Shown: positions 7,874-16,482, counted from the stretch's first letter. The stretch: DNA of 64,000 bases from Phycisphaerae bacterium (GCA_030615025.1 JAUXAB010000010.1:1-64000); one strand, 5' to 3'. Notes: generated by a model from the sequence alone, not told the origin. Translations and numbers: made by a program.

Positions 7874-9370
7874 TTAATGGCTATGACCAGGATGTCCAGT
7901 TGGAGCTTTTTCGCCTTGAGGATTCATCATGCTGGGCTTGGCCTGTATCTGGAGCGCCGAATCAATCTTGAAGTTGCCGTTTGTTACGACGATTTCACCT
8001 TCCGCCAAGCCGGATTTTACTATGTAATAATCGCCTGCCCGCGGGCCAAGAACCACTTCACGGCCCTCGTAAGTTGGCGCCTCTGTTTTCGGGACTTGAA
8101 CATAAACAACGGCACGGGTTCCAGTAATCAAAGGGACCGATGCAGGAATGACCAAAGGTGCTTCATTAGGTGTATCAACTTTGACATAGCCGAGTGATTC
8201 GGTGGTCACCAAATCCATACCGCAGATATCGCAGCTACCGGCTTCTGTTTTGACAATAGCCGGATGCATCGGGCAAATCCACTTACCTGCCATTTCAGGG
8301 GCCATTACCCTGCCTCCTGTCGCAACCTTGGAGCGAACAATGGCTCTGACAAACATTTCGGGTTTGAGCTTGCCGTCGCGATTATCAACATTAACTCGCA
8401 GCTTTACGGTCCTTGTCTTGGCATTAAGAACAGGGTCAATAAAACTTATTCGGCCTTTGAAAACCTCTCCGGGGTAGGCCTCCGTTGTAAATTCAACTTC
8501 CTGGCCGTACCGAATCCAGGGCAAATCAGATTCGTAAGCATCCAGCTTGACCCACAGATGCGCAAGGTCTGCGACGGTGTAAATAGCCGTGCCCGTCTCA
8601 ACGTACATTCCTTCTGTGGCATTTTTGTGGATGACTATCCCGCCCATTGGTGCATAAATTGTGAGATGGTCGACCGGTCTTGCTGTCTTTTCGATTTCCT
8701 CAATCTGCTCCTTAGTCAACCCGAGCAATCTCAACTTTCCCCTGGCAGCTTCCAGTGTGGCCAATATCGAGCGTCTTATAAGTTCAGAGCCTCCAGCCTT
8801 GAAATTTGCCACTGCCTTGGCCGCCTGTAGAAGCTCCGCCTGGGCGCTTAGAAGTTCCGGGCTGTAAAGATAGACCATATGGTCGCCCTTACTAACCGTG
8901 ATGCCGGTAAAATCTACGTAAAGCCGGTCAATTCTGCCAGGCACCCACGCAGTGATATGCTTCACTCGCGTCTCATCATAATCTATCTTGCCGATCATCC
9001 GGATTTCAGCTGTAACAAACTTCCTCTCTACAAGCGTCGTCTCAACCTCCATCAGCTTGATGGCCGCCTTGGAAAAAGAAATCTGTCTTTCGCCAACATC
9101 CGCGTCTGTAGTGGAGACAGGGATCAAATCCATAAAACAAATCGGGCATTTGCCCGGCTTCGGCTGGCGAATCTGAGGGTGCATCGAACAAGTCCACCAC
9201 GTTTGTTTCTGTTGAGCAACTTCTCGTCTGGGATGTTTGTGCTCTGCATCAGCCGCAGACGGTTGTAAAAGTGACTTAAAAAAATAGCCCGCTACAAATG
9301 CAATGATTGCTATAAGTGCAATCTTTGCCGCTGTACTGCGAAACCATAATTTCTTTCCACTACTTTCCAT
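7874..9370 (-). CDS. cusB: RND efflux periplasmic adaptor (CusB-like) with two heavy-metal-binding domains
   Basis: This 498-residue membrane-fusion protein has an N-terminal anchor (residues ~12-32). A heavy-metal-binding domain follows at ~57-85 (WTCSMHPQ, GKCPICFMDL), then the barrel-sandwich and beta-barrel regions of CusB. A second copy of the metal-binding domain sits near ~370-395 (WICPMHPAIV, GSCDICGMDL), before the last membrane-proximal domain. It links CusA to the TolC-type channel and may hand metal to the pump. A second metal-binding domain embedded in the C-terminal part is uncommon. The C-terminus is His-rich (GHPGHSH). Confidence 0.92.
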   Translation of the reverse strand: MESSGKKLWFRSTAAKIALIAIIAFVAGYFFKSLLQPSAADAEHKHPRREVAQQKQTWWTCSMHPQIRQPKPGKCPICFMDLIPVSTTDADVGERQISFSKAAIKLMEVETTLVERKFVTAEIRMIGKIDYDETRVKHITAWVPGRIDRLYVDFTGITVSKGDHMVYLYSPELLSAQAELLQAAKAVANFKAGGSELIRRSILATLEAARGKLRLLGLTKEQIEEIEKTARPVDHLTIYAPMGGIVIHKNATEGMYVETGTAIYTVADLAHLWVKLDAYESDLPWIRYGQEVEFTTEAYPGEVFKGRISFIDPVLNAKTRTVKLRVNVDNRDGKLKPEMFVRAIVRSKVATGGRVMAPEMAGKWICPMHPAIVKTEAGSCDICGMDLVTTESLGYVKVDTPNEAPLVIPASVPLITGTRAVVYVQVPKTEAPTYEGREVVLGPRAGDYYIVKSGLAEGEIVVTNGNFKIDSALQIQAKPSMMNPQGEKAPTGHPGHSH

Positions 9371-9422
9371 GTCTAATACACCCTTCTTGTATGGTGTTAT
9401 TTATATTGTTCAACGATATCTT

Positions 9423-10694
9423 TTATTTATCCGACTGAACCGGCAGTTGCGTACCGGCAAGCATTTCGAGTTTGGCTAATTTCTGGGCGTTGTCGGCAAC
9501 GCCCCGCTCATAAAAGAGTTGGTATTTCAAAAGCATACGCTGTGCATCTATCAAGCTCAAGAAATCTATCGTGCCAGCCTTATAGGCCGTCTCGGATGCC
9601 CCTAACAGCTCTTCTGCCTTCGGTACCAGAATATCTCCATAGAGTTTTATCTTCCTGTCGCTGTCTTCAAAGTCATACAGTACCTGCTCGGCACGAGCTA
9701 TAATCGTGTTTTCTTTCTCTGTCTTTTGCTGCGATGTTTTCCTCACATTTGCTTTAGCCTGTAGCTCCGCTGCCTTGTAGCTTTCTCGCCAGATCGGCAA
9801 ATTCATCGAAAACATTAAAATGACCGGATCTCTGCCATTATCTGTGTCAATGCGGCCAACACCCACACCTATATCTGGCCAGAATTTCTTCTTTGCCAAT
9901 TCTACTCTACTCTTTGCCGCCTCCAGTTCAAAGTCCAACGCCTGCAGCTCAGGATTTCGCGCCTTGAGCATCTCTATCATCTTCTGCCGGTTCACCTGCA
10001 CTGTCCGAAATTCTTCTTTTTGGGGCCACGGCAACATTTCAAAACTTCGCCGATTAAGAACCGCATTAAGCCGAGCCACAATTGGTTCTCTCAAATCCTC
10101 AAGGCTCTTGAGCACATCTTCAATTTTCGCAAGCTCTACCTGTGCCCGTATGATATCCGGATGCGTCGCGACCGTTACCATATACTTTATCCGAGCAACT
10201 TCTTCAAAATGCTTGATAAGCTCAAGATTGTCCCTCGCTATCTCAATCGCCCTTGCTAAATACGCATATTCATAGAACGCATCCTTCACTTCGAAAAACA
10301 GCTTTAACTTTGCCGCCTCATACCGCTTCCTGGCAGCTTTCGCAGCCGCAGCCGCAGCATCTGTCCGTGCCTCAATCTTCCCAAACCACGGAAACATTTG
10401 CATTATGCCGAACTTTTGCCTCTGCGGCCCAACTTTGGTCTCAACCTCCTCAATAAAATAACCATAGGTAAATTTAGGATCCGGCAGTGATTTAGCTTGA
10501 GGGACTTGTTCTACCGCTGCTTTCCACTGCTCAAACGCAGCTTTAAGGCCGGCATTATCGAGAGCGGCATATCGCAAGTAATCCTGAAGACTCACCAGAC
10601 TGTTGGCATCGCTTTGCTGCTCCGAAGCCCACAGGTATGGAACAAAAATAAGCACGAGTGCCCACACAACTGACATTAGAGATTTTTGCTTCAT
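9423..10694 (-). CDS. TolC-family outer-membrane efflux protein
   Basis: A 423-residue protein with a signal peptide (residues ~1-23) and two OEP-type halves rich in long coiled helices (QAKSLPDPKFTYGY early; ETAYKAGTIDFLSLIDAQR in the second half, the usual TolC repeat signature). It would form the outer-membrane exit duct of the CusAB pump. It is the first structural gene after csoR and is separated from cusB by only ~50 bp. Confidence 0.9.
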   Translation of the reverse strand: MKQKSLMSVVWALVLIFVPYLWASEQQSDANSLVSLQDYLRYAALDNAGLKAAFEQWKAAVEQVPQAKSLPDPKFTYGYFIEEVETKVGPQRQKFGIMQMFPWFGKIEARTDAAAAAAKAARKRYEAAKLKLFFEVKDAFYEYAYLARAIEIARDNLELIKHFEEVARIKYMVTVATHPDIIRAQVELAKIEDVLKSLEDLREPIVARLNAVLNRRSFEMLPWPQKEEFRTVQVNRQKMIEMLKARNPELQALDFELEAAKSRVELAKKKFWPDIGVGVGRIDTDNGRDPVILMFSMNLPIWRESYKAAELQAKANVRKTSQQKTEKENTIIARAEQVLYDFEDSDRKIKLYGDILVPKAEELLGASETAYKAGTIDFLSLIDAQRMLLKYQLFYERGVADNAQKLAKLEMLAGTQLPVQSDK

Positions 10695-10834
10695 TTCAAG
10701 CCTCCTAAATTGAACTGTGCAACTATTTCACTATACAATACATTGGCAAAATTCACGTCTGGGCACCAAAAAACTAACCTTATCCTTACAGGATTGAGGG
10801 TTGCCAAGATGAATCGCTTTTCTATGGCCATATT

Positions 10835-11116
10835 TTATCTCCTGCGCGTTTGATTTATCAGTTTAAGAATTTCATCCAGCTTTTGCCGTTTTTCTTTTTC
10901 AGAGCTTCCCCTTACGGCTTCAGTTACACAGTGTTGAAAGTGCTTTTCTAAAATCTTCTCTTCAACCCTGGCAAGGGCACCTTTGATAGCATATATCTGA
11001 TTTAAAATATCAATACAGTATTTACGATCTTCGATCATCCTCTGAACACCGCGAACCTGCCCCTCAATTCGTCTTAATGCGACCAGATTATCCTCGTGAC
11101 TTGGATTTTTTTTCAT
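10835..11116 (-). CDS. csoR: CsoR-type copper-sensing repressor
   Basis: This 93-residue all-helical DUF156 protein has the CsoR ligand set Cys34 (RKYCIDIL), His59 and Cys63 (EKHFQHCV) and the core RRIEGQVRGVQRMIE. Apo-CsoR represses, and Cu(I) binding releases it from DNA. The gene opens the minus-strand efflux operon; a palindromic operator lies between -35 and -10 elements just upstream (11145-11175), so autoregulation and copper induction of the pump are strongly suggested. Confidence 0.92.
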   Translation of the reverse strand: MKKNPSHEDNLVALRRIEGQVRGVQRMIEDRKYCIDILNQIYAIKGALARVEEKILEKHFQHCVTEAVRGSSEKEKRQKLDEILKLINQTRRR

Positions 11117-11144
11117 CTCTTATGCCTTTTGTATCTACACCTTT

Positions 11145-11175
11145 ATTATACCCCCCTGGGGTATGGTGTGTTCAA
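11145..11175 (-). promoter_or_regulatory. csoR operon promoter with CsoR operator
   Basis: Read on the minus strand, TTGAAC (11170-11175) is the -35 and a perfect TATAAT (11145-11150) the -10, with a 19-bp spacer. The spacer is mostly filled by the palindrome ATACCCCAGGGGGGTAT (11148-11164; 7-bp arms around 3 bases), the G/C-tract type of site bound by CsoR proteins. A repressor here would block both promoter elements. Confidence 0.85.
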
Positions 11176-11408
11176 AAAAAATAATTTAATTTTTTGCAAT
11201 CATGTCTAAACTGCCGTTTAGCTTCAGCCAGTTTGTGGACTCTGCCACCCTGTCAAAAAAACGGCCACTCAGGCTCTCGTACTGAGCGAGGCCAGAATGG
11301 CCGAGTCGAAGTACTCCCCGGCCCATACACTCAACGCATACGCGTTGAAATGAACAATAAAGCCATTCCCGCCTTGACAATACGAGTTTAGAGTACAAAA
11401 ATTTAACT
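11165..11408. other. Non-coding spacer with imperfect hairpin
   Basis: Nothing recognisable is encoded here. CGGCCACTCAGGC and GCCAGAATGGCCG around 11262-11311 form an imperfect stem, and CAACGCATACGCGTTG (11333-11348) is a near-palindrome. A minus-strand open frame across it (11186-11398) has no family features. Confidence 0.4.
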
Positions 11409-12119
11409 ATGACTAACCTTTTTCCAACAGAGAATTCATATTTGAACTATCAGCCGAAACCAGCTCCTCACTTTAACCCAGATACAATTGTATTGACCAA
11501 AGGCAGCTTCCAAACCACACAGCAGCGGGCTTTTGTACAGGCAATTTGTGATCTATACCCCCAAGCTCAGGTTCTTAAAGAATTTGCTTTGCCTCACAAC
11601 CGCTTTGATATTGGGAGCACAGAGCCCTTGGAATCACATTACAGAGGCAAAAAAACACTGGTATTTGGCGTACATAAAAGTGCCCTTAGATTCAGTGATG
11701 AAGATGGCAACACCTGCCCAAACTACTGGCATTTTTCACCATACGGCTTTTGTCCTTACGATTGCCAATATTGTTATCTGGCGGGGACAAATGAATGGGC
11801 CAAGCTGTTCCACAGTAACGCCTTGGATTTCAACCAAACCCACCCTTATGCCGCTCGTTCAAGATATAAGGGAAAGTTAGATGAATTGATTGTATCCTCC
11901 GTTCGCCAGAGGTTGAGCCGGTATGGCAAACCCGTGTTTATCGGTGAGAGTGGTTTGGACGCACGGGGGCCGGAAATGCCTTTAAACGTCGCCGAGCGGG
12001 CGCACATCGGAATCCGATATGCTATTTGGGCCTCTGTTGTTTCCGGTGCGATGAACGGCCGAATGCTCTGGTGCGAAGATGGGTATGAATCAGTATTCAC
12101 AAACAGATCTTCGCACTAA
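11409..12119 (+). pseudogene. Chimeric ORF: spore-photoproduct-lyase fragment joined to glycoside hydrolase fragment
   Basis: Residues 1 to ~165 resemble the N-terminal half of spore photoproduct lyase-type radical SAM proteins: YWHFSPYGFCPYDCQYCYLA contains the CxxxCxxC [4Fe-4S]/SAM motif. At about position 11920 the frame passes into RYGKPVFIGESGLDARGPEM and IRYAIWASVVSGAMNGRMLW, which reads as the C-terminal part of a TIM-barrel glycoside hydrolase catalytic domain. The radical SAM half lacks the rest of its barrel. The hydrolase then loses frame near 12085-12105 and stops at 12119. The most likely explanation is deletion or recombination between two unrelated genes followed by a frameshift. 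An assembly join is the alternative. Confidence 0.7.
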
Positions 12120-12495
12120 GTATAAGCATGCTTCTGCACCAGTAGCACGGCTCGTAAACGAGATTGACTTTTCCGGATTTAAGCCGATTAGCCTCACTAA
12201 GACGGACGGCTTGAAAGGCGCGGCGATTGGCCACGACCGATTGATTCTATCATGGTTCCGTGACTCTCGTTGTGAACCACCCCATTGGCCCATACAAACT
12301 GTGGCTGATCAGGTTGTAACTCTTAAAGCGCCCGGCCGTGAGTCGCGTTGGACGGCTATATTGCACAACGGTATTACTGGAAAGATGATAGATAAGATTT
12401 CAGTAACTCGAGATGATAATGGCCTGCGAATTCATCTGCCATCATTCGACGACTCAGTGGTGATTTTGCTTGAAGCATCACGCTTAAAGAAATAA
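12079..12495 (+). pseudogene. Frameshifted continuation of the glycoside hydrolase remnant
   Basis: Shifted by one frame from the preceding ORF, this stretch reads LRTKYKHASAPVARLVNEID, GLKGAAIGHDRLILSWFRD and a C-terminal beta-rich tail (IHLPSFDDSVVILLEA). Such sequences follow the catalytic domain in secreted planctomycete hydrolases. The overlap of the two frames in 12079-12119, the matching domain order and the lack of a ribosome-binding site show one broken gene rather than two. Confidence 0.7.
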
Positions 12496-12591
12496 CCGGT
12501 AACCTTTCCTGAAGCAGTAACTGAACCTAAGAGCACCACTGAAACTATAGAGATTCTCCAGAGGGTCCTTGAAAACGACGTATTCTCCATT

Positions 12592-12698
12592 CTACGACCT
12601 CCTCCTCCAAAATGCCACAACCGGACTTAACTACCGGAATGGGATGTTCTGGAACGACAGTTCTTTCGGATGAACACCCCGCTAACATCTATCGCCAC
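12592..12698 (-). pseudogene. Possible degenerate 5S rRNA-like sequence
   Basis: Read on the minus strand, the segment opens with GTGGCGATAG and contains ATCCCATTCCGGTAGTTAAG, both close to conserved 5S rRNA blocks, and ends GGAGGAGGAGGTCGT near the place of the conserved 3' block. The first two blocks are ~14 nt further apart than usual, and the loop sequence between CCG and GGT is shortened. It is therefore either a decayed copy or chance similarity. Fold and covariance were not tested. Confidence 0.25.
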
Positions 12699-12807
12699 AG
12701 ATTCACGGGTAAGCTCATCTATTATACAAGGCTGAAATGAAGAGGACGTTTAAAATGTTCACCGATTTTCCTATTTTTAATAAACCCCTGATATAAAAGC
12801 ACTTATA

Positions 12808-12856
12808 AAATAAACATTTTCACAAGATTGGCAGATAACGGGCCTTGGGGTTGTAG
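12808..12856. repeat. 49-bp direct repeat, left copy
   Basis: AACATTTTCACAAGATTGGC, continuing AGATAACGGGCCTT and GTTGTAG, recurs at 16016-16064 in the same orientation with about five differences. The two copies bracket the reductive dehalogenase genes. Confidence 0.85.
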
Positions 12857-12926
12857 TCGAGTTGTAAGCGTCGACTGACGAGAAGAGTCCCATTTGCGGG
12901 GTGTTGCAGGACGGCTATCCTCCCGC

Positions 12927-14093
12927 TTATCGGGTAAAGCCCCGTCTAAGAAGCCGGACGTAATCAGAGACTGCACGCACAGGGCAGAGGCAATTGCACC
13001 AGGGCCTGGCAATGAACAACGAGAGAATCAAAACCAAGGCCAAGAGGACAAACTGCCAGTTCTGGCCGATGATGGTAAAAAAGGTTGCAGAAACCTCATA
13101 GGTGATAATTGCCGGATTTCGAAAAACAAGGGCACACATCACAGCAATCCACGCCAGGCTTCGCTGAAGGACCTTAAAAAATTGCGAGCACTTCTCGGGC
13201 AATTGTCTTCTCGAACCCCCAAGCTTGATTAGTATCTCCTGGGTTGCGCCGAAGGGACAAATATTACTGCAATAGGGCGTCTTACCTCTCAGGATGACCG
13301 GCAACAGGAGCACCGCGAGAAGCAGGTACCAATAAACATTGTTCTGCCATCTCGGCCAGTACCCAACCAGCAACGAGTTTATATTTATGAGCGATATCGG
13401 CCTTTTCAATACGAAACCTATGAAAACAAGCGAAGCGGCCAGAACAACCCACTTCATGTACGTGTTCGCCGGCAGCTTCTTACCATAAGCGGCAAATCCT
13501 GTCACGATGAGAAGGATTAGCAGTATTTCAGGCAGGCCGAACTGTATTGCCGGCTTATTCTTGACGATAGGAAGCAAACCTAACCGACCGGTTGCTATGT
13601 CCGAGCAGGCCACACGCACAGCTTCTGCAAGAGCCGCCAGAGAAACAGTCGCTCCGGTAACCGAATCAACATCACCTCCGATTTCGAATTGGTCGGAACA
13701 GTCCTTGCCTTTGAATCTGCCTGGGAAACCATTGTCGGTCACTCTTCTAAAGAAAGCAGGCAACTCCGTATGTCGAACGATTACAGCGTTGACTATCTTT
13801 CCATTTGCATCCAGGCCAACGGCAACGGTCACAGGGCCTGCATATCCATGGGCAGACCGTACGGCCACGAAACCGGCCTTTTTGCTTTCGGATTGAGCAT
13901 GAGTCAAGCCTGTGTATATGTTGTCCTCACTGGAATCGAAACGAACCGCCCCCGGCAGAGCCTGCTTTAGAAAGCCGGCGATGTCACTGTGGTGTTTAAA
14001 CAACCCCGCGACCCAGCCGCAGATGAGCGATACCAGAATCACAGAAGCAAGTAAGCGCTCTCGGTTTTTTATCGCATCCTTAGCAGCCGCCAT
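12927..14093 (-). CDS. RdhC/NosR-like membrane FMN-binding protein with ferredoxin-type cysteine motifs
   Basis: Starting at the ATG at 14093 gives 388 residues. An N-terminal membrane segment is followed by an extracytoplasmic FMN-binding domain with DSVTGATVS, the Thr site for covalent FMN attachment by ApbE. After it come about four or five more membrane helices and two cysteine clusters, YCSNICPFGATQE and WCNCLCPVRAV. NosR/RdhC-type proteins are thought to move electrons from the quinone pool to exported enzymes. The frame is open upstream of 14093, but that part only overlaps rdhB. The start overlaps the end of rdhB by 25 bp, which suggests translational coupling in an rdhABC order. Confidence 0.8.
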   Translation of the reverse strand: MAAAKDAIKNRERLLASVILVSLICGWVAGLFKHHSDIAGFLKQALPGAVRFDSSEDNIYTGLTHAQSESKKAGFVAVRSAHGYAGPVTVAVGLDANGKIVNAVIVRHTELPAFFRRVTDNGFPGRFKGKDCSDQFEIGGDVDSVTGATVSLAALAEAVRVACSDIATGRLGLLPIVKNKPAIQFGLPEILLILLIVTGFAAYGKKLPANTYMKWVVLAASLVFIGFVLKRPISLININSLLVGYWPRWQNNVYWYLLLAVLLLPVILRGKTPYCSNICPFGATQEILIKLGGSRRQLPEKCSQFFKVLQRSLAWIAVMCALVFRNPAIITYEVSATFFTIIGQNWQFVLLALVLILSLFIARPWCNCLCPVRAVSDYVRLLRRGFTR

Positions 14094-14359
14094 ACTACTA
14101 CTCCTGATATAGAAGCAATTACAGCAGCAAAGATCGCCCCGAAAAAGGCTGCATCCATTTCGCCTTCGCCGATGCTCGTGCCGATATAGGCGATGGAAAT
14201 CGCGAGAAACAGCACCCAGACAATAACCACGGGCCATTTCCAGAAAGGCATGCGGATTCCTTTGTCTTGTGTCCAGGTTCTCAGTGCGATTATCGCCAGG
14301 CAAGCGAATAGGCCTTCTATGAACCAGAAGAAGCTGCTCTCAAAAAAGCCCATAATCAA
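14069..14359 (-). CDS. rdhB: RdhB-like reductive dehalogenase membrane anchor
   Basis: A 96-residue protein with three hydrophobic segments (residues ~5-25, 41-61, 70-92) and the short loop GTSIGEGEMDAAFFG; an EGEM-type loop is typical of small anchor proteins paired with RdhA. It directly follows rdhA on the same strand (15 bp gap) and would hold the Tat-exported dehalogenase at the outer face of the inner membrane. Confidence 0.75.
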   Translation of the reverse strand: MIMGFFESSFFWFIEGLFACLAIIALRTWTQDKGIRMPFWKWPVVIVWVLFLAISIAYIGTSIGEGEMDAAFFGAIFAAVIASISGVVVWRLLRMR

Positions 14360-14373
14360 CTCCAGGAAACAGT

Positions 14374-15828
14374 CTACAATTCGATGAAATCTTCAGTTTT
14401 CAGCCACCATGGGGGTTCTCTATAGGAGGCGTTTTTGCCGCCGAGCGTTGCAGCATAAAAATCGGAAGGCTTAGGGCCGGGATAGAAACGTTTCTGCATG
14501 CCGGCTAACAGTTTGTCCGAAATGCCCGTGGGATCATTAGCTGTGACCTGAAGGGCTGTTTTGTGCACCCAGTTTGACTTTCGAGTATAAGGACATGCCG
14601 CTATGCAGACTCTACAGCCAGTGCTACCGTGGTTGGAATTCCAGAAGTTGAAACATTTCGAACTGTGCAATCGATAACGTTTATAACCCCTGATAACTTC
14701 CTTGTCTGCCTTTGAAATCGCGCCGCTTGGGCACTGCTCGGCACAGATTTTGCAATTCTTACAGAAATCCTGCACGCCGAAAGCGATAGGTTTATCCGTT
14801 GACATCGGCAGATTGGTAGTGACAACGGCGGGCCTGAAATTACATCCCAACTCGGGGGTGATTACTATCGAATGTCTGCCCTGCTCACCAAGTCCGGCAT
14901 CGACCATAATGGGAGGCACCATAAGATCATAGCTGTTTCCTGGAGTATGAGGCCGGGCGGCGTAACCCAACCGCTTGATAAATGACACCAGGCGAAACGC
15001 GACTATGCGCGACTTGGAGTATGCATCGTTGCTGGTGCCATAATTCGGATTGGCATACATCGGATCCCAGGACATCGGTGTGCCGACCACTATCGCGTAT
15101 TCCCAGTGCTTTGGCACTTTTATCGGCTCATTCATCGCAAAACCGCGTCGGCTGCTGGGATATTTGTAAACCCAGTCATGATTGAGCTTTGTTATCCCTA
15201 TGAGCACTGTGCCGAATTCGTAGCTGACTTTCTTGATGAGTTTCGCAGTTGCTGCGGGGCTTTTCATCTTGAACGGACTACGGGACATCTGGCCAGGAAA
15301 ATCTGATATCTCCGGCGGCTCATTGCCAATCGGCCTTGGTGAGACCGCCCCCATCGCATCGGCCCAGGCCTCTGCGAGAATGTACCTGTTTCTGTTTTCC
15401 GGGCTATCCTCGGCGACTTTCCGCCTGAGCTCGCTGTTTTGCTTATCAAGTTCAAAATCCTCCGGATGCTGTTCGTAATAGCCCCTGAAGGGCTCATCGA
15501 GGTCTTCGATTCTCTTACCCATCTGTGCCGCAGACCTTGCGACATCGACCCTGCTGAAAATAACTTCCGTTCGCCCGTCCGCACGGCGAGTAGGACCCAC
15601 TTTTTCATAATGAGGTTCATCAACGGCAAATCTCTTTCGATCGAAACTCTGCGCAGCTCCCTGCAGACCTTCACATCCTGTATAGCTGTCAGGATCCTTT
15701 CCCGCCTGGTAGCCACATAGCCCAAGACCTGATAGTCCAAGTACCGCACTTGCTGCACCTGCGGCCTTAATAAGTGTCCTTCTGGTAACCCTGAGTTCCC
15801 GCCTGGGTCTATCTTCCTCTGTCTCCAT
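14374..15828 (-). CDS. rdhA: Reductive dehalogenase catalytic subunit
   Basis: This 484-residue protein begins with a twin-arginine signal (RVTRRTLIKAAGAASAVLG). The corrinoid-binding nitroreductase-like domain covers the centre (SSRRGFAMNEP, GNSYDLMVPPIMVDAGLGEQ, GRHSIVITPELGCNFRPA). It is followed by two iron-sulfur motifs: CKNCKICAEQCPSGAI, and a Cys set with CRVCIAACPYTR. Such enzymes use cobalamin to remove halogens from organohalides, in respiration or catabolism. A TATAAT -10-like sequence lies at 15876-15881 on the minus strand and AGGAAAG precedes the ATG. The operon is bounded by 49-bp direct repeats. The substrate cannot be told from sequence. Confidence 0.9.
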   Translation of the reverse strand: METEEDRPRRELRVTRRTLIKAAGAASAVLGLSGLGLCGYQAGKDPDSYTGCEGLQGAAQSFDRKRFAVDEPHYEKVGPTRRADGRTEVIFSRVDVARSAAQMGKRIEDLDEPFRGYYEQHPEDFELDKQNSELRRKVAEDSPENRNRYILAEAWADAMGAVSPRPIGNEPPEISDFPGQMSRSPFKMKSPAATAKLIKKVSYEFGTVLIGITKLNHDWVYKYPSSRRGFAMNEPIKVPKHWEYAIVVGTPMSWDPMYANPNYGTSNDAYSKSRIVAFRLVSFIKRLGYAARPHTPGNSYDLMVPPIMVDAGLGEQGRHSIVITPELGCNFRPAVVTTNLPMSTDKPIAFGVQDFCKNCKICAEQCPSGAISKADKEVIRGYKRYRLHSSKCFNFWNSNHGSTGCRVCIAACPYTRKSNWVHKTALQVTANDPTGISDKLLAGMQKRFYPGPKPSDFYAATLGGKNASYREPPWWLKTEDFIEL

Positions 15829-16482
15829 AATGGCTTTCCTGTTTAGAAAATCAGATGAGTACTCTATGCAGTAGAATTATATCATGAGTGAGCTGGTTTT
15901 CCCAGGCTTTTTGAGTCGTACAATATCTCGCGCCGATATGAACAAAGGCAGAGGCCATTGAAAACGGTGCTAAATTTCCACTTTTCCATAATCCCTTGGC
16001 TATACAGAACTCATGAAATGAACATTTTCACAAGATTGGCAGATAACGAGCCTTTCAGTTGTAGCCCCGTCATAGGCTTTGATTGAGTGTAATACTGATA
16101 AATCAATCAAAGACTCTCCTGTACCTGCCGCAAAAAAGAAAGGGCAGCAAGTTTCAAGCTCCCAGCCCTTTAACCGGTCAGTTCGTTTGCGAGTTTAAAA
16201 TTACCTTAATCAGCCAGGACAGCGATTTCGTCTGCGGTTTACTACGGCGGTGGTGGCGGGATACCAGTCCTGAATGTCCCGGATAAGGGTGGAGTGCATT
16301 CAGAAAACACATTGCCAGAGAGTCTACAAATTTCAGGCAAGTTCTGTATAATAGGGTGTCGAAGATAGAGACATGAAGTGCGATTAACATCATATAGTAA
16401 ATGTCCGGTCGGATGTGCTCGACCGTGGAAACGATCTCGGCGTTGACTCGCTGCATCCAACCGTCCGGCAAAGGAGTCCATC
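15829..16482. other. Divergent intergenic region between rdhA and the esterase fusion
   Basis: This 650-bp spacer holds the rdhA promoter side (TATAAT on the minus strand at 15876-15881), the right copy of the 49-bp direct repeat (16016-16064), and a possible hairpin AGGGC...GCCCT near 16140-16172. Its end carries AAAGGAG before the GTG start of the next gene. I see no gene in it. Confidence 0.5.
16016..16064. repeat. 49-bp direct repeat, right copy
   Basis: This is the partner of 12808-12856, in the same orientation, with AACATTTTCACAAGATTGGC, AGATAACGAGCCTT and GTTGTAG. Spacing between the copies is 3208 bp. Confidence 0.85.

Noticed and set aside
11265-11300. CTCGTACTGAGCGAGG resembling the conserved 3' block of 23S rRNA
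   Set aside because: The match is only about ten bases and no neighbouring rRNA blocks are present on either strand.
11186-11398. A 70-codon minus-strand frame upstream of csoR
   Set aside because: No family features or ribosome-binding site; it crosses imperfect hairpins, and better explanations exist for the region.
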